In this document: positions 1-6,178 of the stretch, piece by piece
Layout of the letters: each line of letters begins with the position of its first letter
Numbering within the stretch: the first letter of the stretch is position 1
From: Clostridiaceae bacterium
GTDB taxonomy: Bacteria; Bacillota; Clostridia; UMGS1883; JAAYMJ01
Direction: 5' to 3'
Length of the DNA stretch: 12,753 nt
Assembly: GCA_012521455.1 (NCBI GenBank)
Contig: JAAYMJ010000123.1
Coordinates: 1 to 12,753, forward strand
Made by a program: the position numbers and the translations under genes
Notes under the pieces: model-generated
Seen by the model: the letters and a program-made list of their open reading frames with translations, nothing else
Told to the model about the DNA's origin: nothing
The model's database searches: none

Positions 1-1
1 A

Positions 2-688
2 GCAAGGGAGTCCGACGACGTGTTATACACATGGGCGGGCCCTGAAATTGCCGTTGCCACCACCAAGGCTTACAGCACCCAGCTTACGGCAATATATTTA
101 ATTTCCGCCTACATTGCGGATAAACTCGGTTTAATTTCACAAGAAGAACTAAAGGAATTTTTGGACGCAATGTTGGAATTACCTGACCAAATCCAAAAAA
201 TACTTGACCAAAAAGAAGATATCCAATATTACGCGTCAAAATACTTCTCCTGCAAGGACGTATTTTTCATAGGCCGCGGCACCGACTACGCGGTGGCCCT
301 TGAAGGCTCATTAAAACTAAAAGAAATATCCTACATCCACTCCGAGGCTTACGCGGCAGGGGAATTAAAACACGGCACCATTTCCCTTGTGGAAAACGGC
401 ACCTTAATGATTGCGCTTTTGTGCTACGAAAAACTGTTTGACAAAATGCTTTCAAACGTAAAAGAAGTAAAAGCCCGCGGCGCCGTTGTTCTTGCTTTAG
501 TTCAGGAAGGCTGCAAGGATATTTCAAATGAAGTGGATATGACAATTAAAATCCCTAAAACCCACGAACTATTAACACCCTCCCTTGCGGTTGTGCCTTT
601 GCAGCTATTTGCATACTATATCGCGGCAGCAAAGGGCTGCGACATAGATAAGCCCAGAAACCTTGCTAAAAGCGTTACAGTTGAATAA
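2..688 (+). CDS. glmS: Glutamine--fructose-6-phosphate aminotransferase, C-terminal part (5' end outside window)
   Basis: GlmS makes glucosamine-6-phosphate from fructose-6-phosphate and glutamine, the first step towards UDP-GlcNAc for the cell wall. About 228 codons are present, reading in frame from base 2 with no start of their own, so the N-terminal glutaminase half and most of the first SIS domain lie outside the window. What is visible is the end of SIS domain 1 (ARESDDVLYTWAGPE, then the sugar-binding ATTKA), all of SIS domain 2 (FFIGRGTDYAVALEGSLKLKE), the EAYAAGELKHG catalytic segment and the hallmark C-terminus KPRNLAKSVTVE, whose lysine is the family's Schiff-base residue. The 3' end is complete and is followed by a terminator. 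Any glmS ribozyme would lie upstream of the window. The identification is very secure. Confidence 0.97.
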   Translation, partial: ARESDDVLYTWAGPEIAVATTKAYSTQLTAIYLISAYIADKLGLISQEELKEFLDAMLELPDQIQKILDQKEDIQYYASKYFSCKDVFFIGRGTDYAVALEGSLKLKEISYIHSEAYAAGELKHGTISLVENGTLMIALLCYEKLFDKMLSNVKEVKARGAVVLALVQEGCKDISNEVDMTIKIPKTHELLTPSLAVVPLQLFAYYIAAAKGCDIDKPRNLAKSVTVE

Positions 689-729
689 TATAGGGTTTTC
701 TTTGAAAGCAAAAAAATAATAAAGTTTCA

Positions 730-777
730 AAATCCCGTAGCAGTTGCGCAAAGCCCATATTGCTGCGGGATTTGTTT
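730..777 (+). terminator. Intrinsic terminator of glmS
   Basis: A long stem pairs bases 730-744 with 759-773 (AAATCCCGTAGCAGT against ATTGCTGCGGGATTT, two G-U pairs). The loop is 14 bases and a T-rich tail (TTTGTTTT) follows. It lies about 40 bases after the glmS stop. The rest of the 133-base gap to the next gene shows only that gene's ribosome binding site and no promoter I would defend. Confidence 0.8.
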
Positions 778-821
778 TAGAAAATCATATTTTTAGTAAA
801 TAAGAATGGCGAGGTAGCCTT

Positions 822-1490
822 ATGCAGGATTATAACATTATAAAAAACGATTTTAACGAAATCGCGCTCCTTGACGAGGCAAAATGGAACCACAATAATT
901 GCTATTTCAACGAACTTTTAAAGTATATCCCAAAAAATTGCGGCACATGTCTTGACATAGGTTGCGGCAAAGGAGAACTGACTTATCTATTGTCTAAAAA
1001 ATGCGCAAAAGTTGTGGGCGTGGATTTAGCTGACAAAATGATTGAAAAAGCCAAATTGCAAAACAATAACACAAATATAGAGTACATTTGCGCAAACATT
1101 TTAGATTTAGAATTTGAAAACAATTCTTTTGATGTCATCATCACAACAGCAACAGCCCACCACCTTCCCTTTGAATGGCTGCTTGAATTTTCAAAAGAAA
1201 AACTAAAAAAGGGCGGGAAACTCATAATTTTAGACCTTGTAAAACCCAAAACTTTTGGCGACTACCTTTTATGGGGCTTTGCCTCCATACCAAATGTAAT
1301 AATGAACTTAATTAAAAACGGGAGAATAAAAAAAGATGACCCCCACGCAAAAGCAGTGTGGGAAAAACACGGAAAGCACGATACCTATATGACAATTGAC
1401 GAAATTAAAAACTATTCAAAAAAATACCTAAAAAACGCGACAATCAAAAGAAAGCTTTTTTGGAGATACCTTTTAGTTTGGGAAAAATAA
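822..1490 (+). CDS. Class I SAM-dependent methyltransferase
   Basis: This 222-residue protein is a small soluble methyltransferase of the Methyltransf_11/25 (UbiE/Tam-like) type. It carries the S-adenosylmethionine-binding motif I (LDIGCGKG, residues 44-51), the acidic motif II at the end of strand beta-2 (VGVDLA, 65-70) and a motif IV-like segment (FDVIITTATAHHLP, 103-116). A lysine-rich stretch and LIILDLVKP follow. The substrate cannot be read from sequence; a small molecule is typical for this fold. The ATG is preceded by GAGGT at 811-815 with a six-base gap. It is the first gene of a close cluster: 14 bases after its stop comes the LUD-domain gene, so the two are probably co-transcribed. 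No frameshift or missing core motif is seen. Confidence 0.9.
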   Translation: MQDYNIIKNDFNEIALLDEAKWNHNNCYFNELLKYIPKNCGTCLDIGCGKGELTYLLSKKCAKVVGVDLADKMIEKAKLQNNNTNIEYICANILDLEFENNSFDVIITTATAHHLPFEWLLEFSKEKLKKGGKLIILDLVKPKTFGDYLLWGFASIPNVIMNLIKNGRIKKDDPHAKAVWEKHGKHDTYMTIDEIKNYSKKYLKNATIKRKLFWRYLLVWEK

Positions 1491-1504
1491 ACGGAGGTTT
1501 TTTC

Positions 1505-2146
1505 ATGGATAAAAACATTTCATGGTACATAGACAACAAAATCAACCTGACCATAGAAAACTTGCAAAAACGCAACATGGAAGGCTATGTGGTAAACGAC
1601 GAAAACGGATTGATTGATTTATTAAAAAGCCTCATCCCCCCAAATTCCGTGGTGAGCGCGGGGGACTCTTTGACCTTGTCCCTATGCGGCGTTTTTGACT
1701 TTTTGCGTGGCGGCCCCTTTATATTTTTAGATAAACACAAAGAAGGCCTGACAAAGGAAGACAAACGCAAAATTTATTTAAAAACCTTTAACGCGGACTT
1801 CTTTTTGTCAGGCACAAACGCCATCACCGAAAAGGGGGAACTATATAATATTGACGGAAACGGCAGCCGGATTGCCCCGATAATTTACGGGCCTAAAAAC
1901 GTAATAATTGTCTGCGGATACAATAAAATCGTAAGAAATTTGGAAGAGGCCCAAAACCGGGTGCGCCAATACGCGGCGCCATTAGACGCAAAACGGCTAG
2001 GGAAAAACACCCCCTGCACCACTTTAGGCTGCTGCATTGACTGTAACAGCCCACAAAGAATTTGCAACAGCTTTGTAACCATCACAGGGCAGTTTGAAAA
2101 AGGCAGGATTAAAGTTATTTTTGTAAAAAAAGAGCTGGGCTTTTGA
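1505..2146 (+). CDS. LUD-domain (lactate utilisation, DUF162-like) protein
   Basis: This 213-residue protein consists of one LUD domain (PF02589), the fold of the LutC/LutB lactate-oxidation proteins. It is the stand-alone form common in anaerobic Firmicutes, where its reaction is not established. Recognisable family blocks are SAGDSLTL (51-58), the region around FLDKHKEGL (74-82), LSGTNAITEKGELYNIDGNG (101-120) and AAPLDAKRLGKNTPC (157-171). A cysteine cluster follows at C171, C176, C177, C180 and C187, which could bind a metal or an iron-sulfur cluster. I chose the ATG at 1505 because GGAGG (1493-1497) sits seven bases before it; the reading frame stays open back to 1460, but that extension has no ribosome binding site and overlaps the methyltransferase. 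The stop codon lies within the next gene's ribosome binding site. Annotation as 'lactate utilization protein' is by family only. Confidence 0.88.
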   Translation: MDKNISWYIDNKINLTIENLQKRNMEGYVVNDENGLIDLLKSLIPPNSVVSAGDSLTLSLCGVFDFLRGGPFIFLDKHKEGLTKEDKRKIYLKTFNADFFLSGTNAITEKGELYNIDGNGSRIAPIIYGPKNVIIVCGYNKIVRNLEEAQNRVRQYAAPLDAKRLGKNTPCTTLGCCIDCNSPQRICNSFVTITGQFEKGRIKVIFVKKELGF

Positions 2147-2155
2147 GGTGGGTTT

Positions 2156-2857
2156 ATGGGCTTTTTTACATATAAAGAATACATAAAAGACGGAAAAAAG
2201 GTTTTAAAAGTAAATATCCTCCCTGAGCGCTACTGCACCTTCGACTGCATTTTTTGCCCCTGCGGGAGGACTTCCAATAAGCAGGAAACCCAAACGGACT
2301 TTCCCGGAAATGATGACGCTATTTTGGAACTTGAAAAAATACTTGATGAAAAGAAAAACCAAATTGACATTGTCTTTTTAAACTCAAAGGGCGAAGCCCT
2401 GCTAAATAAAAGGGTTGGCGATATTATTGACTTAATAAAAAGAAAAAATAAGCCCATAAGGCTTTTATCAAACGGCTACCTGCTAGGCAAGGACCCGTAC
2501 AAAAAAATTGCCCAAAAATGCGACGAGGTAATCGGGGAGGTAAGGGTTGTAACGGATAAGGATTTCCAAAAAACCCACCGCCCCCTTTTAGGCTACACCT
2601 TTGATGAGCACATATCAAATATGGCAGAATTCAAAAAAGAATACTCCGGAACTTTTATTTTAGAAATAAACATCCTAAAAGGCTATTCCGACACCGATTT
2701 GGCGGTGGAAAAACTTAAGGAAATCATAAACATCATAAAGCCTGATATAGTAAAAGTAGAGCCCATGGAAGATGAAAGGTTTATGAAAAAATACGGAATA
2801 GAAGAAGAAAGGTTGCAAAAAATAAAAGCCACCCTTGAGAAACCCCCAAAGTGTTGA
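2156..2857 (+). CDS. Radical SAM protein (COG0731-like)
   Basis: This 233-residue radical SAM enzyme has the cluster-binding motif CxxxCxxC at C27, C31 and C34 (YCTFDCIFCPCG), with an extra cysteine at C36. The motif should hold a [4Fe-4S] cluster that cleaves S-adenosylmethionine. The overall shape (KVNILPERYCTFDCIFCPCG near the N-terminus, then IDIVFLNSKGEALLN, LLSNGYLL, HRPLLGYT and a late VKVEPMEDE) resembles COG0731 proteins, the group that includes TYW1-like enzymes. Bacterial members of this size have no assigned reaction, so I make no functional claim. The ribosome binding site GAGGTGG (2145-2151) overlaps the LUD stop codon, which suggests translational coupling. The last five codons (KPPKC) are part of the terminator stem. 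Confidence 0.85.
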   Translation: MGFFTYKEYIKDGKKVLKVNILPERYCTFDCIFCPCGRTSNKQETQTDFPGNDDAILELEKILDEKKNQIDIVFLNSKGEALLNKRVGDIIDLIKRKNKPIRLLSNGYLLGKDPYKKIAQKCDEVIGEVRVVTDKDFQKTHRPLLGYTFDEHISNMAEFKKEYSGTFILEINILKGYSDTDLAVEKLKEIINIIKPDIVKVEPMEDERFMKKYGIEEERLQKIKATLEKPPKC

Positions 2858-2867
2858 GGGTTTTTTA
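2840..2867 (+). terminator. Terminator of the methyltransferase-LUD-radical SAM cluster, overlapping the coding end
   Basis: The arm AAACCCCC (2840-2847) pairs with GAGGGTTT (2856-2863) with one mismatch, and the T-run continues to 2866. The left arm and loop encode the last residues and stop of the radical SAM gene. The stem is short, so I rate it moderate. Confidence 0.6.
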
Positions 2868-2877
2868 GTTATATTAC

Positions 2878-2912
2878 CTTCCCCTTATTTATAAAATAAA
2901 CATAAGGGGAGG
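2878..2912 (+). promoter_or_regulatory. Hairpin that buries the ribosome binding site of the 97-residue gene
   Basis: CTTCCCCTTAT (2878-2888) can pair over 11 positions (one G-U) with ATAAGGGGAGG (2902-2912), leaving a 13-base A/T loop. The right arm contains the entire Shine-Dalgarno sequence AGGGGAGG of the TTG-started gene at 2921. No T-run follows, so it is not a terminator. If the transcript starts upstream, folding would block translation until the hairpin opens. No convincing promoter is visible between 2858 and 2920; a TATAAA at 2890-2895 lacks a good -35, and if it is used the hairpin would not form in the RNA. Confidence 0.5.
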
Positions 2913-2920
2913 TGGACATT

Positions 2921-3214
2921 TTGAATGAAAATATTAAAAACTCAATTTTCACAATCACATGGGAGGTTTTAAAACAAAAAAAACCCATATCCTTAATTCC
3001 TTCAGAAAAAAACGACACCGTTGAGCTTGATATTTCAGGGCCCTATTCAAATATTTTGGTACATAGCCAAGGCATATTGATTAAGGCAAAGGCCACTCAA
3101 AACAATTTATCCCTCGGGCTTGTGCCCCTAAAAAGCGACAGGAAATACTGCAAAGCCACCCTCGGCCATAAACATGCGGACAAAGCCGCGGAAATTATAT
3201 TAAAGCTAAACTAG
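2921..3214 (+). CDS. Hypothetical protein, 97 residues
   Basis: I do not recognise this protein. It is a small, soluble-looking, lysine-rich basic polypeptide with no signal peptide or membrane segment. It has a probable N-terminal helix (NENIKNSIFTITWEVLKQKK), a central beta-rich part (TVELDISGPYSNILVHSQGI) and a C-terminal helix (HADKAAEIILKLN). One cysteine is present in RKYCKATLGHKHAD. I chose the TTG at 2921, since AGGGGAGG (2905-2912) ends eight bases before it. The alternative GTG at 2912 would lie inside that ribosome binding site. It stands alone between two terminators. The strong ribosome binding site and dedicated terminator argue that it is a real gene. Confidence 0.75.
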   Translation: MNENIKNSIFTITWEVLKQKKPISLIPSEKNDTVELDISGPYSNILVHSQGILIKAKATQNNLSLGLVPLKSDRKYCKATLGHKHADKAAEIILKLN

Positions 3215-3241
3215 CCTCAAAGTTTTCTTTGAGGTTTTTTT
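3215..3241 (+). terminator. Intrinsic terminator of the 97-residue gene
   Basis: Perfect 8-bp stem CCTCAAAG (3215-3222) and CTTTGAGG (3227-3234) with a TTTT loop and seven following T residues. It begins immediately after the stop codon. Confidence 0.92.
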
Positions 3242-3243
3242 GC

Positions 3244-3272
3244 TTGATTTTTCATATATATAAGTGTAATAT
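3244..3272 (+). promoter_or_regulatory. Probable promoter of the frameshifted secreted-protein gene
   Basis: TTGATT (3244-3249) is followed after 17 bases by TAATAT (3267-3272), each four of six to the sigma-A consensus. A 6-bp inverted repeat, AGTGTA (3263-3268) and TACACT (3288-3293), overlaps the -10 and the likely start point and might be an operator. Both calls are tentative. Confidence 0.4.
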
Positions 3273-3308
3273 TAAATTATGACAAAATACACTAAAAGAA
3301 GGGATAAC

Positions 3309-4216
3309 ATGGGCAAAAAAAGTATCGTGCTCTTGCTGGCTTTAGTTATAATTTCGGTCATTTTACTTAACGCTTACATAAAATAGACGCAAATGTTTCG
3401 GATTTATTTTCAAACTACAACTGGACAGTTTCCCATAGAATAAACACCGTTCAAATAATCCTTCCCAAATCCTTAAATCACAAAGCGGGGGAATTCCCCA
3501 AAAAACCCTACTTTGCCTTAAACTGCGAACTGTCCAAGGAAATCGGGCTGGATTTTTCAGAATATGTGGGAAAAGCGGTAAACGCTGAAATTTATAAGCT
3601 TGAAGAAAAGCTCCCAAACGGCCTTGACGCAAGGGGCGTTGTGTTAAAAGACAGCGGGAAAATAATCGGGGCATACATTGAAGCCGAAGGTGCAAAAATC
3701 CCCTTTGGCTGCGCGCTTAACGGCAAAAGCATAAAGGATATTGCGGGAAAGGGCTGGGAAGACTGGATTTTAGGCTCCATAAACTATGACGACGAATTTG
3801 AGATTTTGCTGTCAAAACTCTCCCCAAAGGATATAATAAATGAATACTTTAACGCCGTTGACTCAAACGATGAACAAATTATATTCGCAACACTCACCCG
3901 CAGGAAGCTTTGCGAATATTTAACCATGAATAAAAGCCCGCGGGATTTAATAAATGAAAAAGGCAATATCGACAACATTGTTAAAAAAGTTAAGGTTTTG
4001 GAAATTAAAGAAACAAATGATGATGAAAACACAAAAAGCTTTGAGGTATTGGCTGACTTTGTTTTCAAAAAGGCAAACGCGAAAAATAACGGTGAGCACA
4101 AAGTGTATATAACCTTAAGAAAAGAAAACGAAAAACTTGGCTGGAAAATCGACAATATCGAGCCAAACTTCGTTGGCTATGGAGTTAACTTTGAAAATAT
4201 TTTATACAATAACTAA
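3309..4216 (+). pseudogene. Secreted/membrane-anchored DUF4830/DUF4829-like protein, interrupted by a frameshift
   Basis: An ATG at 3309, with ribosome binding site AGAAGGG (3297-3303), opens a 25-codon frame coding a signal or anchor segment (MGKKSIVLLLALVIISVILL, then NAYIK) that hits TAG at 3384-3386. The body continues in the -1 frame from there (KIDANVSDLFSNYNWTVSH and onward) without interruption to 4216, with no good start of its own; the GTG at 3566 lies in its middle and lacks a ribosome binding site. One extra A in the AAAA run at 3380-3383 would join both parts into a single protein of about 302 residues. The N-terminal body (SNYNWTV, then PKKPYFALNCELSKEIGLDF) recalls DUF4830. The C-terminal part (SPKDIINEYFNAVDSNDEQI, VYITLRKENEKLGWKIDNI) recalls DUF4829 proteins of clostridia. 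Those family names are from memory of the pattern. No lipobox cysteine is present. Cause: sequencing error, real mutation or slippage. Confidence 0.7.
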
Positions 4217-4221
4217 AAACT

Positions 4222-4248
4222 AAAGGCCTTCACCTGAAGGCCTTTTTT
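4222..4248. terminator. Bidirectional terminator between convergent genes
   Basis: AAAGGCCTTCA (4222-4232) and TGAAGGCCTTT (4235-4245) form a strong stem (realistically a four-base loop, ACCT). On the plus strand it is followed by TTTTTT. Read on the minus strand it is followed by TTTAGTTTTTAG, so it can stop transcription from both sides. It contains the stop codon of the minus-strand exporter gene (4230-4232). Confidence 0.88.
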
Positions 4249-4679
4249 GTTTTTTGCCCAACATGCTTTATATATTTTACAATCGTGGCAGAAAGCATTA
4301 TCCCGAAAGCCACCGCTCCGCCAATGGTTAAAGTCTGCCACATCATGACAATTGCCGTGTTAATCCTTCCTTCCGCCATATACGAAATGGTGCGGTAGGC
4401 AGTATACCCCGGCACTAACGGGAAAATCCCGGGAACATAAAAGTTTGACGCCGGGGTTTTTATAATGCGGGCTAAAATCTCGCTGTATATATTTACGGCA
4501 AACGCCCCGATAAATGTGGCAACCGCGGCGTTTCGGGTCTTTTCAAAAAAGTACGCGTAGCACACATACCCCAACGCCCCGCCCGTTGCGGCATAAAAAA
4601 GCTTTTTCCTGTCAATGTTAAAAAATATTACGGGAGCCGCGCTCCCCAAAAAAGCTAAAATTATCATCTTAAGCGACAC
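4230..4679 (-). CDS. Threonine/serine exporter family, small subunit (DUF3815/ThrE_2, YjjB-like)
   Basis: This 149-residue integral membrane protein matches the C-terminal half of ThrE, an amino-acid exporter, which in many bacteria is a separate small gene (YjjB-like, DUF3815). It shows four to five hydrophobic segments and the family signature VPGIFPLVPGYTAYRT (about residues 82-97), followed by a long membrane helix (TIGGAVAFGIMLSATIV). It ends in a basic tail. The start used is GTG at 4679, which overlaps the end of the large-subunit gene by 11 bases and follows a G-rich GGGGGCGG six bases upstream. An ATG four codons later, just past the partner's stop, has no ribosome binding site. It should work only together with the upstream partner. 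The substrate is inferred from the family and may be another small organic acid. Confidence 0.88.
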   Translation of the reverse strand: MSLKMIILAFLGSAAPVIFFNIDRKKLFYAATGGALGYVCYAYFFEKTRNAAVATFIGAFAVNIYSEILARIIKTPASNFYVPGIFPLVPGYTAYRTISYMAEGRINTAIVMMWQTLTIGGAVAFGIMLSATIVKYIKHVGQKTKKAFR

Positions 4680-5442
4680 TCACAACCGCCCCCTTTGTCG
4701 CAATCAATAATACCGCCCCAACGCCTATGCTAATGGCGGCAATCACCAAAAGGGCCTCAAAAAATCTTGCAATCCCCGAGGTAAAGTCCCCGTATATTAT
4801 ATCCTTCATCCCGTTTGTCAAAACCACCCCCGGGATTAGTATCATAACCCCGCCCGTTATGACACTGTCCATGTTGACAGCCCCAAACACAATGCTTAAA
4901 AGATATGTCCCCAGGCCAATTATAACCCCTGAAACGAAATTTTCAAAAAACTGAAAAAACCCGAATTCCGAAATTTTAACTTTAACCAAATAAGTCACAA
5001 AACAAACGGGAATTGCGGCAAAAGCGTCAATTACCGAGCCCCCGAAAAAGAGGGCATACACAAAACCTGAAAGGCATGCCGCCGAAAGCCTCACAAAAAG
5101 GCTGAACTCAGGCGCGTTTTTTATTTCTTTAAGCCTACCCACCGCCTCGTCATAGCCGGGCTTTTCCTTCATAAGGGACCGGGAAAAGGAATTTATAAGC
5201 TCAATCCTGTATAAATCAACCTGCTTTTTATTTACCTTTTTCATTGAGGTAATTTTTTCCCCGTTTACTTCATCTTCAATTACCAAAATAATGCCGTCGG
5301 CTACAACCATACACTCCCCCGCGTAGCCGTAACTTCTTAAAATCCTGTTCACCGTATCCTGGGTGCGGTAGGCTTCCGCCCCGTTTGAAAGCAGGATTTC
5401 CCCCGCCATAAGCGCAATTTCACTAGCCTTTTTAATATCCAT
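4669..5442 (-). CDS. Threonine/serine exporter family, large subunit (DUF1212/ThrE_1, YjjP-like)
   Basis: This protein (257 residues) corresponds to the N-terminal half of ThrE. It has a cytoplasmic domain of about 110 residues with the typical opening ASEIALMAGEILLSNGAEAY, followed by about five membrane helices, including SGVIIGLGTYLLSIVF and the family segment ILIPGVVLTNGMKDI, then SGIARFFEALL. I chose the ATG at 5442 because GGGGA (5448-5452) precedes it by five bases and the family usually starts here. The frame also allows a TTG at 5475, but there an AAGGA sits only two bases away. The gene overlaps its partner by 11 bases, consistent with a two-component exporter made in fixed proportion. 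The pair has its own promoter and lies downstream of the nrd operon terminator. Confidence 0.88.
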   Translation of the reverse strand: MDIKKASEIALMAGEILLSNGAEAYRTQDTVNRILRSYGYAGECMVVADGIILVIEDEVNGEKITSMKKVNKKQVDLYRIELINSFSRSLMKEKPGYDEAVGRLKEIKNAPEFSLFVRLSAACLSGFVYALFFGGSVIDAFAAIPVCFVTYLVKVKISEFGFFQFFENFVSGVIIGLGTYLLSIVFGAVNMDSVITGGVMILIPGVVLTNGMKDIIYGDFTSGIARFFEALLVIAAISIGVGAVLLIATKGAVVSVA

Positions 5443-5508
5443 ATCAATCCCCAAAAATTTTATTATATTTTTCAAAATCCTTGAAAATTGTTTTTGTTAT
5501 ACATAAAA

Positions 5509-5537
5509 ATAATATACAAAATTTTGGCGTTTTGCAA
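5509..5537 (-). promoter_or_regulatory. Probable promoter of the exporter gene pair
   Basis: On the minus strand TTGCAA (5532-5537) is separated by 17 bases from TATTAT (5509-5514). The -10 is five of six and the -35 four of six to sigma-A consensus. The leader to the ATG at 5442 would be roughly 60 bases. A 7-bp A/T inverted repeat in that leader is too weak to call. Confidence 0.55.
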
Positions 5538-5575
5538 CATATCCCATAAAATTTCGCAAGTTTTCTGAAATGTAT

Positions 5576-5617
5576 AAAAAAAACACCTGTATATAAAAGT
5601 TTTACAGGTGTTTTTTT
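5576..5617 (-). terminator. Terminator of the nrdD-nrdG operon
   Basis: AAACACCTGTA (5581-5591) pairs perfectly with TACAGGTGTTT (5603-5613), and flanking A and T runs extend the stem to about 15 bp. In the minus direction it lies about 30 bases after the nrdG stop and is followed by a run of eight T residues. The stem is symmetric enough to act in both directions, but no plus-strand gene approaches it. Confidence 0.88.
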
Positions 5618-5647
5618 AAATATGCAAAAATTTTAAAAGTAAGGGGG

Positions 5648-6166
5648 TCATAGAGGTACCTTATTCCATCTTTCAGTTTCATCCAAAACTGCCCTGCCAA
5701 GTTCCAAACTCTTTTTCACATCGATAATCCGCTGGTTGGATGAGCCTTTGAATTTTAGCGTCAAATCCCTTTTTGTTATATCGAAAGGCCCGTCAACAAT
5801 AGTATCTGCAAGACATAAAAGTTTATACATGGGGCCGTCCTTATCCTTTATCAAATCCTCAAATAAGTACCCGGTATAAATAGCCAGCTCATATCCTGCC
5901 TCTTTTAACATTTTTGCCAAAGGGATTAAATTTTCGCTTTGATAAAAAGGTTCCCCCCCTGAAAAAGTAACCCCCCGGATGAGGGGGTTTTTCTTTATGT
6001 CGTTAAATATTTCTTCGGCGCTCATCAAATACCCGCCGTCAAAATCGAGGGTTTGAGGGTTATGGCAGCCTTTGCACCGGTGAGGGCAGCCTTGGACAAA
6101 AAGTGTGTACCTTATCCCCGGCCCGTCAGTAACCGACTCCCTGACAATTCCTGCAACCCTTATCAT
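5648..6166 (-). CDS. nrdG: Anaerobic ribonucleoside-triphosphate reductase activating protein
   Basis: NrdG is the radical SAM activase that installs the glycyl radical on NrdD under anoxic conditions. The 172-residue protein is of normal family length. It opens with the typical MIRVAGIVRESVTDGPGIRY, then the CxxxCxxC iron-sulfur motif (C27, C31, C34 in QGCPHRCKGCHNPQ) and the SAM-contacting SGGEP (69-73) with the following PFYQ. It lies 12 bases downstream of nrdD, with AAAGGA eight bases before its ATG. The two form an operon, which is the usual arrangement. A strong terminator follows. No unusual residues were noticed. Confidence 0.97.
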   Translation of the reverse strand: MIRVAGIVRESVTDGPGIRYTLFVQGCPHRCKGCHNPQTLDFDGGYLMSAEEIFNDIKKNPLIRGVTFSGGEPFYQSENLIPLAKMLKEAGYELAIYTGYLFEDLIKDKDGPMYKLLCLADTIVDGPFDITKRDLTLKFKGSSNQRIIDVKKSLELGRAVLDETERWNKVPL

Positions 6167-6178
6167 ATCATCAGTCCT

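Noticed and set aside
1460..1504. Earlier start for the LUD gene
   Set aside because: The extension overlaps the end of the methyltransferase gene and lacks a ribosome binding site, whereas the ATG at 1505 has GGAGG at the right distance and matches the family N-terminus.
3375..3392. Programmed -1 frameshift site of the classical type
   Set aside because: No X-XXY-YYZ heptamer precedes the stop, and I see no strong stem-loop just downstream. Only single-tRNA slippage on AAA remains possible, which is weaker than an indel explanation.
5467..5487. Small hairpin (TTTTCAA / TTGAAAA) in the exporter leader
   Set aside because: Seven A/T-rich pairs in A/T-rich DNA are expected by chance, and the arm does not cover the chosen ribosome binding site.
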